In this document: in pieces, positions 22,111 to 32,929 of the stretch
Position numbering within the stretch: the first letter of the stretch is position 1
Layout: every line of letters begins with the position of its first letter
Source: Gracilaria gracilis
Taxonomy: Eukaryota > Rhodophyta > Florideophyceae > Gracilariales > Gracilariaceae
DNA: 64,000 bases
NCBI GenBank assembly: GCA_030374805.1
Contig: JARGSG010000036.1
Location: forward strand, 434,001 to 498,000
Direction of reading: 5' to 3'
Made by a program: the position numbers and the translations under genes
The notes under the pieces: generated by a model
The model's input: the letters and a program-made list of their open reading frames with translations, nothing else
Told to the model about the DNA's origin: nothing
Database searches by the model: none

Positions 22111-25100
22111 AAAACTTCCAAGCCAACTACGTAGGAAAAGTAGTCTAAAGACGTAAAGCGTCCGCGGTGCGGTCATCGTCATCAGGAGGCCTTAGAGTTG
22201 GCGACGATGAGGGTGTTGAAACGGAGGGACCGGCAGAGGTACCCCCCAAAAAACAAGAAGGACGGAGCGGTAGAAGTAATCGTGCGATCAAAGTAAAGAT
22301 TCGCCATTTCCCCGCTAGAAGGACCCCAACCAAATCGAGACAATCGAACGATCAGGGATATTCAAAGTAATACTTGCTCGGTATGAGCACCAATTCGAAG
22401 CGAGTGAGATGTATAATTTCCATGCGGTGGGGGGCAAATAGAGAGAGTAGAGAAACACCGGTGCAAAGCGTCTGTGAATACTGAGCTCCGATAGTCCACA
22501 GTCTCACCGGGTAGTCCAAACCAGCGTGCGTGCTTTCCCCGAGCTTCCTGCCAGCAGGAAAACAGATCCAACGGAGAACGAAGGTTGCCCGTTCGGGAGA
22601 CAAAGCGTACGAGATGTTCCCGGCTGGCTGGTTTGCTCTTAACCACCGAGAGACGGGCCCAAATCTCCTGAACACGGATATCGACATTCGTTGTCAGGAG
22701 GGACACCACAGAACTGGCACGCAAGCCATTAAGGCAATACGCAAAGACCACAAGTGTGCAATCTCGCAATTCGCGCAGGCTGGAGGTGCCCAGGCCGAGA
22801 GCCTAAACTTTTTGCACGTGACTGGTAGGTATTCCGCAACGCACTTTGGCTGCTGGGAACGTAGTTTCTTCCCAACGTGCATAGGCTCTCAAAACTTGCG
22901 AAACAAAAGGGTAATCTGCTACCGATCGACCAAGGAGTAGGAGCTGCATTTGTCCTACGGCACTGAGATACTGCGGTAGATAGTTTGCACTCACACTCCG
23001 TGTGCCAGTTTCTCTCTAATGGCACAGCCACCCGATATATGCAATAAGATGACCTTCAGTTACGGGAAGAATCGGTCTCCCTTCCTGAGTGCAGAACTGC
23101 ATCCATGTTTCCCACTGAGAGTTCCTTGTGCGCGTGGTTCTAGGGCTCCACGCGTATTTCTTTAGAATCTCTAGAGCCCTCCGGGAGCCGACAGCCTGTC
23201 CAGATACAGCAGCAGCGTGGGTCTGGCCAGCCTGCGCAAGCAGCATTTTTGATCTCGCACGGGTCAAACGTTGATTTCCAGCAAGATGGATTTCCACTGC
23301 GGGTTCAGAACGCGATGCGCATCCCAAACGCTCTGCGGCGGGAGTAGGAATCGCGTCACCTTCTGTGCCATTATCTTGGCCTGGTGGTACCAAGGTTGCC
23401 GTGGCCATTCCGGGATTACGAGTATGGCCGGAGCGCCGCTGGCTTGCAGCTTTAGCAACGTCGGGGTGATGAGCTCCACGGGAGGGCAAAGGAGCCGTAT
23501 GTCGTCCGTCTGCAACCACGCTCTCGACAGCTCGCGATATGCTTGGCAACGGAGAAACACCGGGTGTTCGCACAGTGGGCGGTATGGAAAAGCGTCTGCG
23601 GGGGCGCGCATACCATCCCATACGGAACGCCCTAGCTGCTTCCGGACTTGGAGGTCGCCTTGAGGAAATCGTCGCGACAAGGCGTCCGCGAAGCGATTTG
23701 CAGCCGAGGGTAGCCACTCCGCCCTGATTTGAATTCCCATGCTGTCCAGAACATGCTTTAGTCGCCTCAGCTCCATCATCAGTAGACGGCTGGATGAAAC
23801 AAAGGCGTTGGCGATGTGTGCAACAGCTTGATTGTCGGTGTAAAGCAGCAGGCAATACTTGAAACTTTTCTTTAGTTTCTGGCCCACTCTGCTCTGCAGA
23901 AGCTTCCTGACCGCTTTTAGCTCTCGACAGGTTATAAATCGCGCTCTGTCTTCCCAGTTCCAGATACCCTGCGCTGTCCATAGAGCGTCTACTCCAGCTT
24001 TGAAGTCTTTCAGGTTTAGTGTCCCTCCGAAGCCAACATCGGCGGCGTCGGAGTGTAGCGACGAATCTGGAACCATCGGATGCATCGGTTTTCCACACAA
24101 TTCTCCTGCGCCCAACTTCTTCCATTTCAGCACGTCGTGGATGCTCTGATGGCTTAGACGTCCCCGCCCACGGCCATCTCGTTTCCCCTTGCTGATATCC
24201 CAATACAGAGATCTGGTGTAGAAGCGCGCCCACGGCATTGACAGAGTAAGAGACACACACACCCCACAGAAGTGCTGTAAGAGCTTGACGGAGACGTAAC
24301 GACGCACATAACGGGCTTCGCGAAGCAGCTTGCGTGCAAGAGAATGAACTTTCTCGACCTTGCGTGGCTGTATGTAGAATCGCATCGACCGGGTATCCAC
24401 GATAAACCCGAGATGACTTACGCACTGTAAGGGCTCCCACTGCCCTTTTGTTTGGTTTCTAGATATTCCTAAGAAACTCAAGAGCTAGATATTCCTAAGA
24501 AACTCAAGAGTCTCTCGATTCGTTTCTGTGCCTGGATACAGTGCGCTTGTCGCGAAACGACCCCTATCGGTGACGGCGCAATCAAGAAGTCGTCCAGATA
24601 GGCTAATACTCGATAGCCCCAGCTGCGGAGCTCCGTCATAAGCGGAATCATAAGCCGCGTGAACCAAAGCCGGGAATGTCCCCATCCAAAGGGTAGAGCG
24701 ATACACTGAAAGTAGCGACCATAATACTTGAAGAGAAACCAGTCCCTCATCGTCGGAGCGAGACGCAGATGCCTGTAGCCTTTCTCGATGTCCATTGAAA
24801 TCATGTAATCTCCTTTTTTGAGCGTCATTGGAAACTCGGCAACAGACTCCATCCGTAGGGAGCCTTTGTTCCAGTACTTTGACTGCTTCGATAGATTGAC
24901 TATGAATCTGCCTTTCAGCCCATCCTCCTTTTCCTGCCACGTCGTGAAGGACGAGGAGAGCACTGCCCCCGCTCTGATGGCTCTGTCTACATGATGTCTG
25001 TCGACCTCGCGGTAGATACCCAAGCGGCAACCTTCCTCTAGATCCTTGAGTGCGAATGATTTGTCTTCCGCGGTGTGCGGAATATCCGCCATTTTGACCC

Positions 25101-26013
25101 CATACCCAAGGACGAACGGTCGGTCCAGGCGCTCGTAAACGCCATGATTGATTGTTCGGTAGAGAAACTCCGAACAACCCAGCGCGCGCCATGCTTCGGC
25201 TTTGAGCTGTTTCGCTCTCCAAAGACGGCGCGGGAAGCCAATGGCAACTACTGGTCGTTGGCAGCGCCCGCTCTGCCTCCCGAACGCTTCGTCGCGTTAC
25301 TGGTACTGAGCGTGGCTACCGCCTTCATAAGTTGTGTAGTCAGGTGAGAGTCCAACTTTGTCATCTCATCGTCCATGTTGTCTGCCGCAGCTACGTCTGT
25401 CTTGCGTTCTAGTAAAGAAATTACCAGTTTCGCATGCGTCGGATTTCTCGCTGCCATCTTATAGAATTCAAACCGCATTCCAACGACCCGGAGAGCGTAA
25501 GTGATCGCCAACGGGCCCCAGACATCAAATTTTGTCGCTTGTTCTTCCTTGTTGTCTGCAAGCGCCTCCTGGCGAAGGGCGATCGCCGACTGGTGGAACG
25601 ACATCCAGTACCCAGCAGAGTTTATGTAATTCGTCTCATACTCACAGACCGCCCTGAGTCCCGAATGTCGTCCCATATGGCGCCTCAGCGGCCACTCACG
25701 ATGTTCGAAGAAGCCTCCATTAAACGCCAGAGTGGAACTGCCCTGTTCATAGCGGTACCGCGTTTGTTTAAACTCTTTGTCGTCGCGGCACCTTCTTGCG
25801 ATTTCCCCGTAAATGGTCATCCACGTAAGGTCGATCCCCGCGGGTTCCAGGCTTCCCTTTTTTGAAAACCTCTTTGCTTTCTCCAACAAGAGATTCGATT
25901 CTGTAAGAGAATCTTTGAAACTACTCATAATGGCCAATCTTAGCCACTTGCTGATTACTTCTGGCTCAAACGAAACGCCTACCGCCGGACTTTCGGGGAC
26001 TCTCTTGAAAAGA

Positions 26014-26184
26014 GAGAGGCACGAGGTAGCAACATGCGGGAGCCGTCTCAGCGCCGGCGGCGGCGTTGATAGCGCCGTCGTCCAGCACTGACGTCGTACG
26101 CGTCGTGAATTACACCTCCAGAGTGCCGCCCTCGCTATTTATCCACATTGCGTTTCATGCGCATAAAGTCCTCTACACAGCACG
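26014..26184 (+). repeat. Direct repeat, right copy, of the YR retroelement
   Basis: Same blocks in the same order as 21940-22110, with about a dozen differences over 171 bp. On the element's coding strand this copy is upstream of the gag-like frame. Confidence 0.85.
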
Positions 26185-26288
26185 TTAAACGAACAGATAT
26201 CAAATGTGCTGTGAAGTAGTGACACAATAACTCTAGTGATTGGCTGAGAAAGCTGGAGAATCTAAAGGCAACCAATAGCGGCTTTCTG

Positions 26289-26403
26289 CTTATGTCTATT
26301 GAGATAGACATAAGCGATCTGAACACTTGGAGAACTGAAAGCCAGTACTTTACTCCATTGCCCAATCACATGCATTCCTTATGTCTATCTCAATAGACAT
26401 AAG
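26289..26403. repeat. Twin hairpins in the right arm of the first piggyBac element
   Basis: Two 26-bp hairpins, 26289-26314 and 26378-26403, each built on the stem CTTATGTCTAT / ATAGACATAAG with a 4-base loop (TGAG and CTCA). They are reverse complements of each other, about 63 bp apart. The outer one is part of the terminal inverted repeat; a decayed version sits in the left end (about 17930-17948). Confidence 0.85.
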
Positions 26404-26421
26404 CTTCCAGGGTCAAAAGGG

Positions 26422-26425
26422 TTAA
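26422..26425. repeat. Right TTAA flank of the first piggyBac element
   Basis: TTAA directly outside the inverted repeat that reads GGGTCAAAAGGG on the plus strand; partner of 17899-17902. Confidence 0.85.
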
Positions 26426-27299
26426 GCTGAAATTTCCAAAACGGTTTTGTCACTAACTCACCAATTTTATGAGATAATTGAAGAATTAAAAGGGCTTTCA
26501 CTGACAGCCTGTCAAAGTGGGGTGGTCAGATAGGAAAATATTCTTACTCAGCAATCATTAGTTTCAAAAGTGCACAGCTTTTGTATGCAATTTTGGGCTT
26601 TACCGCCAAAGGCGTCGTTTACGATTTCACAAGAAAACGGTTTAAGCCGTGTATTGGTAGTATCGTTGGAACATTATAAAGTGAAAATGGGAAGATTTTT
26701 GCGTAGATGGCAAGGAAGGTTTACGCGGAGAATAGGCAATTTGCTAACGAAACGGAGTTAACTGAGTGTTTAATGGGTATATGGAAATCTTTGCTTTATG
26801 AGATGGTTACATCGGTAATTGCTTCGATGCACAATCGTGCAATTGAAGTAGTATAGTGCTACAACGCATTACTGAGAGTCAGTTTTAACAATAGGTCGAC
26901 ATGGTTCTTTGATGTCCAAAATAATCAGTTTTGGGGGTTACGAACTAGAAGTAATTGACTGCACCAATTACCTGGCACTTTATTAGCAAATTAAGACATT
27001 ACAGGCTTTTCTATTTTAGATTATCATCAGGGTTACCAAAGCGGAGACCAATGTAGTACTTGGACCTCGACTGGGTCCAGATCAAGTACGATCTGACCCA
27101 CTGTACGTGTCTGCTGTGAATTTGTCTCTATAAACCGACGCATACAATCACTATGCGACCAAACTCTGCTTCATCATGTCGCTTTCGTTCTTCGACCCAT
27201 CGTCGTCTTCTCGCGACGGCCTACATATGACTCTACTGTTAATGATCTTACAAGCTCCAATTCCCTGCAAGGTGCGTCATTTTTCTGCATTCAAACATA

Positions 27300-28622
27300 A
27301 TGCAAAACCTTTCTGACAATGTCTCTTCTTCTGCCTCTTTTCGAACCCAACGTAACCGACGCGAACACCAAGATCGACGTAGGAGAGTAATGCACATGAT
27401 TGTTAATACAACACGAGCCATCTTGGAATGTATTAACGATGAAGAATCTCAAAGAGTTGTTGAAATTGATCTATCAACACCTCTCAGAGTAGGAGTAACT
27501 TTTGACAGCATTACGTCTATCTACACAGCGGCATAATTTTGAGTTGCATTTCGAATGTGCAAGCACACGTTTAACATCCTCTACGAAATTCTTGCAGATG
27601 AGCTTGATCGCAATCATAGCATGGGAAATCGCAGCAAGAGAACAACTATACATGACTGTGTAAGGCTGGGAGTTGGGCTTCGGATGTTAGCTGGGGCATC
27701 TTATTTGGACTTAATGGGTATGTATCGCATAAGTGCAACCAGTGTGTACCGAATTTTTAAGGAGGTTCGAGAAGCAGTTTTATCCAAACTCTCCTTCCCA
27801 GGACTTCCTGGAAATGACCAAGGTTTACGAAACCTTGCCGATGGATTTACCTGGTCTCGAAGAACACCGAATGTTCTGTATGGGTGTATCGGAGCCTTGG
27901 ATGTAATATGCGTCCGAACTCGGAAACCCCGTGAGCATGAGAATCTTGCAGCGTACTTTTGCCGAAAGAATTACTACGCAATTCCGGTGCAAGCTCTGGT
28001 AGACTCTGACTATAGAGTGTTGGACTTTTCTGCGTTGGTTTGTGGTTCTACTAACGATTCTTTGGCATTTTCTATGTCTCCATTAGCGCGATTCATAGAG
28101 AAGGGTGGCATACCATACGGCTACTATATTGCTGAGGGCAACGCGTATCCACAGAGCGATTTAGTAGTGACTCCGTTTAGTGGTACATTAGATTGTTTTT
28201 TCAGAGACGCTTTAAATGGGCTTCATTCGTCGATGAAGATGCACGTGGAGCACCCCTTTGGGATTATGGTGCGTCGTTGGCGAATACTATACGTGTCTGA
28301 GCCGAACTACTCTTTACGTGAGTGCACTAGGGTGATCGTGGTCGCCGTTCTGCTTCACAATTTTTGCATAGATAACGGGGAGAATTTGTACTACGATCAT
28401 AGTCAGGGAGAGATTGCAATCTTTGGGAATGAGGCCGACACTTGGTACAAGAGCATGAAAGAAGATTACAATTCCATGGTATCTAGTAGCAATAGTTCTG
28501 GCACTGACTGTAACAACCAAGATCTCCGAGAGAAGCTTCTCACCATAGTTCGCGAAAAGGGCATTACCAGCCCTCCTCCACGCAACTACTATTTACTCCC
28601 CACTGCCTGCCATTTTTTTTCC
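27300..28622 (+). CDS. PIF/Harbinger-type transposase (DDE_Tnp_4 / HARBI1-like)
   Basis: The main frame starts at the ATG at 27555 and is open for over 350 codons. Codons just before it (VAFR, joined to MCKHTFNILYEIL) also fit the family's FRMS..TF block. An upstream frame (27300-27536) in the same register ends in stops, so a short intron or separate ORF is likely. Catalytic sites: GCIGALDVICVR (first Asp), CGSTNDSLAFSMS (second Asp) and MHVEHPFGIMVRRWRIL (Glu). The usual GDxxYP block reads EGNAYP. VAVLLHNFCI is the typical C-terminal helix. The 3' part may overlap the first exon region of the next gene. With all three acidic residues present it could be an active or domesticated copy. A possible TATA (CTATAAACC) lies near 27128. 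Confidence 0.75.
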
Positions 28623-30493
28623 TCCCTTTTCCACTCACAGATCCAACTGAACTGGAGGGAATCATCCTAGTTAATGGCATAACCGACCTTCGTTCACAGC
28701 CGTCTCCGGAGATGCCTTAGTGTCTGTGTTGTGTCACAGCGATGTTCCTGAATTCGAAACGGCGACATTCACTACAACCGAGCCCACCCGTGAAATCTTG
28801 CTAGACACGGATTTCAGTCAAACAACATTTGGAGAAACACCTGTTGTGGTGTCCACAAGTCCCATCGGTTTTTCATCTAGTGAGGCGGCTTTTGATGCTC
28901 CAATGCATCCATCCGGGTCTGGTTCAAGCGGTTTTCGCCGGAGTGCAGCAGTGGAGGACGTTGATTGGAAACAGATCGATGACGCTGGTTCAACTGAATC
29001 CTCTGAGGTAATCGTCTTTCTCGAGGAGAATGGTATACCGTCGCCATCACCGTCCGCGACGTCTAGTCCCGCGCAGAATGTTGAGACTGGGACTGATGAT
29101 GACGATGTTCAAAAGTTTGTCTCCGGTGCCGATTCCAACATCAGGTGTAATCATCGTAGCTCATGGGAAAGATCCAACCACACAATCTCCATCCCCTAGC
29201 AAAGCAACAGCTCCCAATACAAGCCCTGATTCTGGTGTGCTCATTTCAGTTGAGGGTGGAGGAGAATAACAAAAGTTCTCCACAATCAACGAATCATTTT
29301 CGCCGTCACCACCGCCCGGTACCGAGATAACCCTGGCTGCCGGGCAAGAAGGATCGTCTCAGGAGTCTCAATCTCCAGCGACGGCATCTGCAGCAGAGCC
29401 ATCGACATAGGGTTCTGCAGTGATACTTGTTTCCGAAATTGAGGATCCTTCAATTCCCTCCACACCAGAAAAGTCGGCGGTGACCATTATCGACACGGAA
29501 TTAGATGCAGATGACGAACCAATTCCGAGTTCAATGCCGTTGTCGGAAAGCCTTGGCAACGCTCAAACTTCTATTTCTCCTGCGAGTGCCTCAACTGGTC
29601 TGCAGAGTGACGAAAACGGTTCATCGAATGATGCGGAGGATGCCGTTATTGTGGCTCTTGACGCTGATTCTGCCGCAGTTTCCACGGACCCGCAACCTAT
29701 TTCTTCTAAGACGCCAGTCCCTGTCAGCGTTCCTATACCGCCTAACGCCACAACAGAGGGAACTAGGAATGACGAAAATGGCGATGTCCAAATATTGGTA
29801 CCAGATGCACGAGAAACACCAGCTTCTGGCTCTTCAACTTCTGACGATGATCCTGTGGATGCTACGGAGATTTCGTCATTGCAACCATCGCCAAGTACTG
29901 CGGTCGCTATTGCACCTGCAGCCACAGTTACGGACAACCAGATTGAAATAGTGGTAACAGATACACCCACTGCAACTCCTATCCCTGGAACTGCATCCGC
30001 CTCGTCGCGAAACGAAATTCAAGATGTTGTCATATTAGACGACGAAACGTCTGATACTTCAAGCGTAGAAGCCCACGACGGGGTCTGTTTGGGAGGTGTA
30101 ACTTCAGATGGTTCTTCCTCAGACGTAGATGGCGTTGCATCCGCGTCTCCTTCTCTGACCCCTCACTAATTGTTTCGTTAACAGGATCGGATATCGTCAT
30201 TATTGGTTCGACTGGTGCTCAGGCACGTCCCATTCCTGTATCGTCCGTAGTGTCTGTGGCTGCTCCTGAAGCTGTGGCAGAAGTTCCAGACACTGATGCC
30301 GAAGTCATCCAAGTCTCAGAAACGGAAAATTCCGATCCAGTCGATTCATCTGCTCTGACGGGTGACGAAAGTGTGCCATCGATTATCGAAGGAGAGTACA
30401 AAAACCTTATCGGAACAGTACCAGCGGGAAAGGGATTTTCAATCGGAATGGGTGTTCTTGGGGCATTGTTAGTGCTTCTGTTGCTTGTGCTGC

Positions 30494-30908
30494 CCCAGTA
30501 GAAATCCGTGATACAGATTGGATATTGATATGATATCTCTGTAGGACGTAGGATTAGTACGAATATTTTATCTTACAGATATGAAAGATATGCAGAAATG
30601 ATACAGTTCCGATAATTTTTGATATATTTGAGACGTGAAAATGATATATATGTGATATATCTTTGGTACTTTTTCCCACATTTGCGATATAAGTGCGATA
30701 TATTCTAAAATTTCCCATATCAAATCTCTCTCAAAACTATACCCTAAATACATCAGGTCCATATTAAGACCTTTCGTGGCACCAACGCAAATATGATATA
30801 CAGTTCAACAATATACTAAACACGTATCAGAATTGTATCATAACTTTACAAATTCTGCTTCAAATATATCCAACTCATATCAAATGTGTATCTCAGATTT
30901 CCACTGGG
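30494..30908. mobile_element. MITE-like element, 415 bp, CTGC target duplication
   Basis: Ends are inverted repeats: the left begins CCCAGTAGAAATCCGTGATA (30494) and the right, read on the minus strand, CCCAGTGGAAATCTGAGATA (ending 30908). The match extends about 34 bp with one 6-bp gap. A 4-bp direct repeat CTGC flanks it (30490-30493 and 30909-30912). Both arms are packed with inward-pointing TGATAYR motifs. It has no coding capacity, so it is non-autonomous. The ends match no family I know; CCCAGT with 4-bp duplications is not typical of hAT, Harbinger or piggyBac. Confidence 0.8.
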
Positions 30909-31412
30909 CTGCTGTTCTTGGCAATTATAAGTGATGGTGTAGCTTACTCATACAGCAGTCAGTACTCCAGCCAAAAACCTAGTGATTATGGGGACGCTTG
31001 TCAGGGTGGCTACACTGAAGGTCTGAAGCAAGGCGCTGGAATCTATCAAAACGAATCCTATGCCAGAGACGGTGCGAGTGGATACGCTCCGGGACAACCT
31101 CCAATGGAGTATCGACCAATTTACGGGTCTGAAAACTTTGCCTACGAGACACCAGAGGACGGACTTGGGGGCGTAAGCGGTTCTTACGGAAACGTTAGAC
31201 CTGATACATATGCAGCGTGTTCAAGTCTAAATCTTCAAGGTGGGTCAACTACCCTAGATAACGAAACGAACATGTACACTCAATCTGGGACTATGAAGGC
31301 GGAAGGTGGACACATGTTCCACTACGGTTCTGGAACTAAGGATACTACATTCTCTGGCACTGGCTGGAACCATCTGAGATTGCGAGGTTCGGACGTATTC
31401 CTACATCTGCCT

Positions 31413-31444
31413 CAAAATGTCAGCGCCTCAAAATGTCAGCGACG
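31413..31444. repeat. 16-bp tandem duplication
   Basis: CCTCAAAATGTCAGCG occurs twice in a row. Because 16 is not a multiple of three, the second copy shifts the reading frame; a single copy would join LHLPQNVS to DDESGSKERG. Confidence 0.85.
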
Positions 31445-31770
31445 ATGAAAGCGGGTCGAAGGAAAGAGGATCGACGGAAAGAGGATCGGAGCGTTCCGTG
31501 GTGGTTGCTGAAACTCGGATGGATCGTGCAAGCTGTGTTCGGAATCCATTTCAGATTTGGCAGCATCTCGAGATGAATCGCGGTACTAGCAGAGCGCCTT
31601 GAGAAGCGTGTTGCATAAGAAGACACAAACATTTTAAAGCATAAGAACATTAGATAACGTATACAAATCAATCGATGAGAAGTCAATGGAGGACAAAAAC
31701 GAAGTCAAGCAGGAATAATGAAGAGATATATGTGGACAAACACTGATGTAGTTCATCACAGTAAAGAAGT

Positions 31771-32929
31771 TCAATCCTCCCTTTCGGTTTTCTTCCTTGC
31801 AATGTTTTCCAAAACGTCCTTCTGGAGCTTCAGCACAGTATCCAATCCAGCCTGAGCCACCGAAGCCAAAAGTGGAGCGTTCTTCTTTGCACTCTCTACC
31901 TCTTGATAAGCAGCCATGACTAACTTTGTCACCTCAATCACTGAACTGCCGACCTGCACTGCTTCAGCAATACTGCCTGACTTTCCAGTATTGAAATCAT
32001 GAGCAGACTGTTGGTCACGACGTAGTTCTCTCTTATTCTACCTCTCCATTTCGAAAGAGAGTCTTTGTTTGTCGGTGGCGGCGAAATCGTTCATGGAGCT
32101 ATTGAGTTCAATCAAATACTCTCCGTAGTGATCTCTTTTTTTCTCTTTAGTGTGGAGGAGGATCTCTCACCTTCTCCATACCTGCGTTTGGAGCCATCCG
32201 AGACCAACGGATTGATACCGATCGTGAACCGCTGACTGTACGGTATCTCTCTCGACAAGAAAATGTGGAAAATATCATTAGGAAACTCGTTCTCCAGTCC
32301 ATGCACGAAATAAGTAGTTTACCTCCGCACTCCCACAGCTGAGAGCTCTGTAGTTCGGGCATTCCTGTGGCAGAAATCAATGAACGGGGTTTCATCATTG
32401 TTTCCCGAAGCACAGTACCTTGCCTTGACCTCCGTCCAAACCGCACGATTTGTTGCAAGACTTAGCAAAGCTTCTTTCCAGTTCTATAAACTGGGAGAGC
32501 AACTCTATTATTCAAAAACGCAATCGGCTCGTCAAACTCAAACAGAGGATAGAACTTAGAGTCATTGAACAGTGCTGCCAAGCGAACCCAGAAATCGTCC
32601 CTCCTTACTTTTGCGTCCTGATTTTCTTTTGACAGAGTTTGCGTAGTCTTGAAAATAAGCCTCTTCGAATTTTCATCGTACTTCAGTAGAACCATCAAAC
32701 GCGCCAACTCATCCAGCGAAAAATCTGGGCTTGCGTTCTTTTTCTTGGCCTCTGCACATGAGGTTATCGCTAAAGCGACTGTTCTAAGCCCGCTTCGGTT
32801 CTGAACAGGTTGTTGGGAAACAGAGGCGGCTTGCGTGTTAAGTCCGGATGATTCTTCAACTTTGTCATTTACATTGCGTGCTCGTGACCTGCTTTGCTTC
32901 GGAGTTCGCTCGCTATCCGTTTCAATCAC
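31771..32929 (-). pseudogene. Unrecognised decayed gene, possibly transposon-associated
   Basis: Frames on the minus strand (32929-32462, 32306-32112, 31959-31771) follow each other in a protein-like order. There is a charged Ser/Lys-rich N-terminus, then FSLDELARLMVLLKYDEN and DDFWVRLAALFNDSKFYPLF, then FPNDIFHIFLSRE. A helical, coiled-coil-like tail (IEVTKLVMAAYQEVESAKKN, KLQKDVLENIARK) closes it. The W..LA.LFND..F block reminds me of small accessory proteins of Harbinger-like elements, but I cannot name it firmly. At least two frame changes are present. Confidence 0.4.

Larger units (their letters stand above)
21940..26184 (-). mobile_element. Tyrosine-recombinase retroelement (DIRS/Ngaro/PAT order), nested, broken fossil
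   Basis: A minus-strand retroelement bounded by two direct copies of a ~171-bp repeat (21940-22110 and 26014-26184, about 93 % identical by eye). In the element's own direction the parts are: a gag-like frame with no named domain (about 25940-25250); a reverse transcriptase with LAYLDDFL followed by an RNase H-like region containing LLYTDNQAVAHIAN (about 25220-23260); and a tyrosine recombinase with GLRASSV and SHSLRIG (about 23200-22350). Direct rather than inverted outer repeats favour the Ngaro/PAT layout over DIRS1. It is broken, with roughly four interruptions. The repeat divergence suggests a moderately old insertion, younger than its piggyBac host. Confidence 0.8.
17903..26421 (-). mobile_element. 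piggyBac-type DNA transposon, flanked by TTAA, with a nested insertion
   Basis: Both ends are exact TTAA (17899-17902 and 26422-26425), the target site of piggyBac elements. Inside, the ends are inverted repeats: the left starts CCCTTTTGACCCGGGAA and the right, read on the minus strand, starts CCCTTTTGACCCTGGAA. Both continue into a related hairpin-forming block (GTCTATTCAGATAGAAATAAG-like). The element holds a minus-strand transposase (about 19600-21637), an opposite-strand accessory frame (19011-19598) and a tyrosine-recombinase retroelement (21940-26184) inserted between the transposase start and the right end. Without that insert the element would be about 4.3 kb. The transposase is broken, so this copy is dead. 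Confidence 0.85.
28650..31602 (+). pseudogene. Single-pass membrane protein with about twelve SIM-like repeats, split by a MITE
   Basis: A Ser/Thr/Asp/Pro-rich coding region in which a short hydrophobic-acidic motif recurs every 30-60 residues: GIILVNG, EVIVFLEE, GVIIVAHG, GVLISVEG, AVILVSEIED, AVTIIDTE, AVIVALDAD, VQILVPDA, QIEIVVTDT, QDVVILDDET, SDIVIIGS, EVIQVSET. Near the C-terminus is a hydrophobic stretch (GMGVLGALLVLLLLVL, to 30492). It is interrupted by a 415-bp inverted-repeat element (30494-30908) and continues as LLFLAIIS and then a Tyr/Gly/Ser-rich tail (30915-31602). A 16-bp tandem duplication near 31413-31444 shifts the tail frame. Upstream, two frame changes (about 29125 and before the TAG at 29408) and one near 30100-30184 are unresolved between introns (a GGAG/GTGTAA donor with a TTAACAG acceptor fits the last) and damage. 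The family is unknown. Confidence 0.5.

Noticed and set aside
22530-22940. Plus-strand frame of 136 codons
   Set aside because: It is antisense to the tyrosine recombinase region of the retroelement.
21940-26184. Reading the 171-bp direct repeats as ordinary LTRs
   Set aside because: The enclosed element encodes a tyrosine recombinase rather than a DDE integrase, so the repeats belong to the Ngaro/PAT-type layout.
30494-30908. Reading the MITE as an introner element (a transposon that acts as an intron)
   Set aside because: No GT donor lies at or just before the left end ahead of the in-frame TAG that it creates, so splicing would not rescue the frame with the visible sites.
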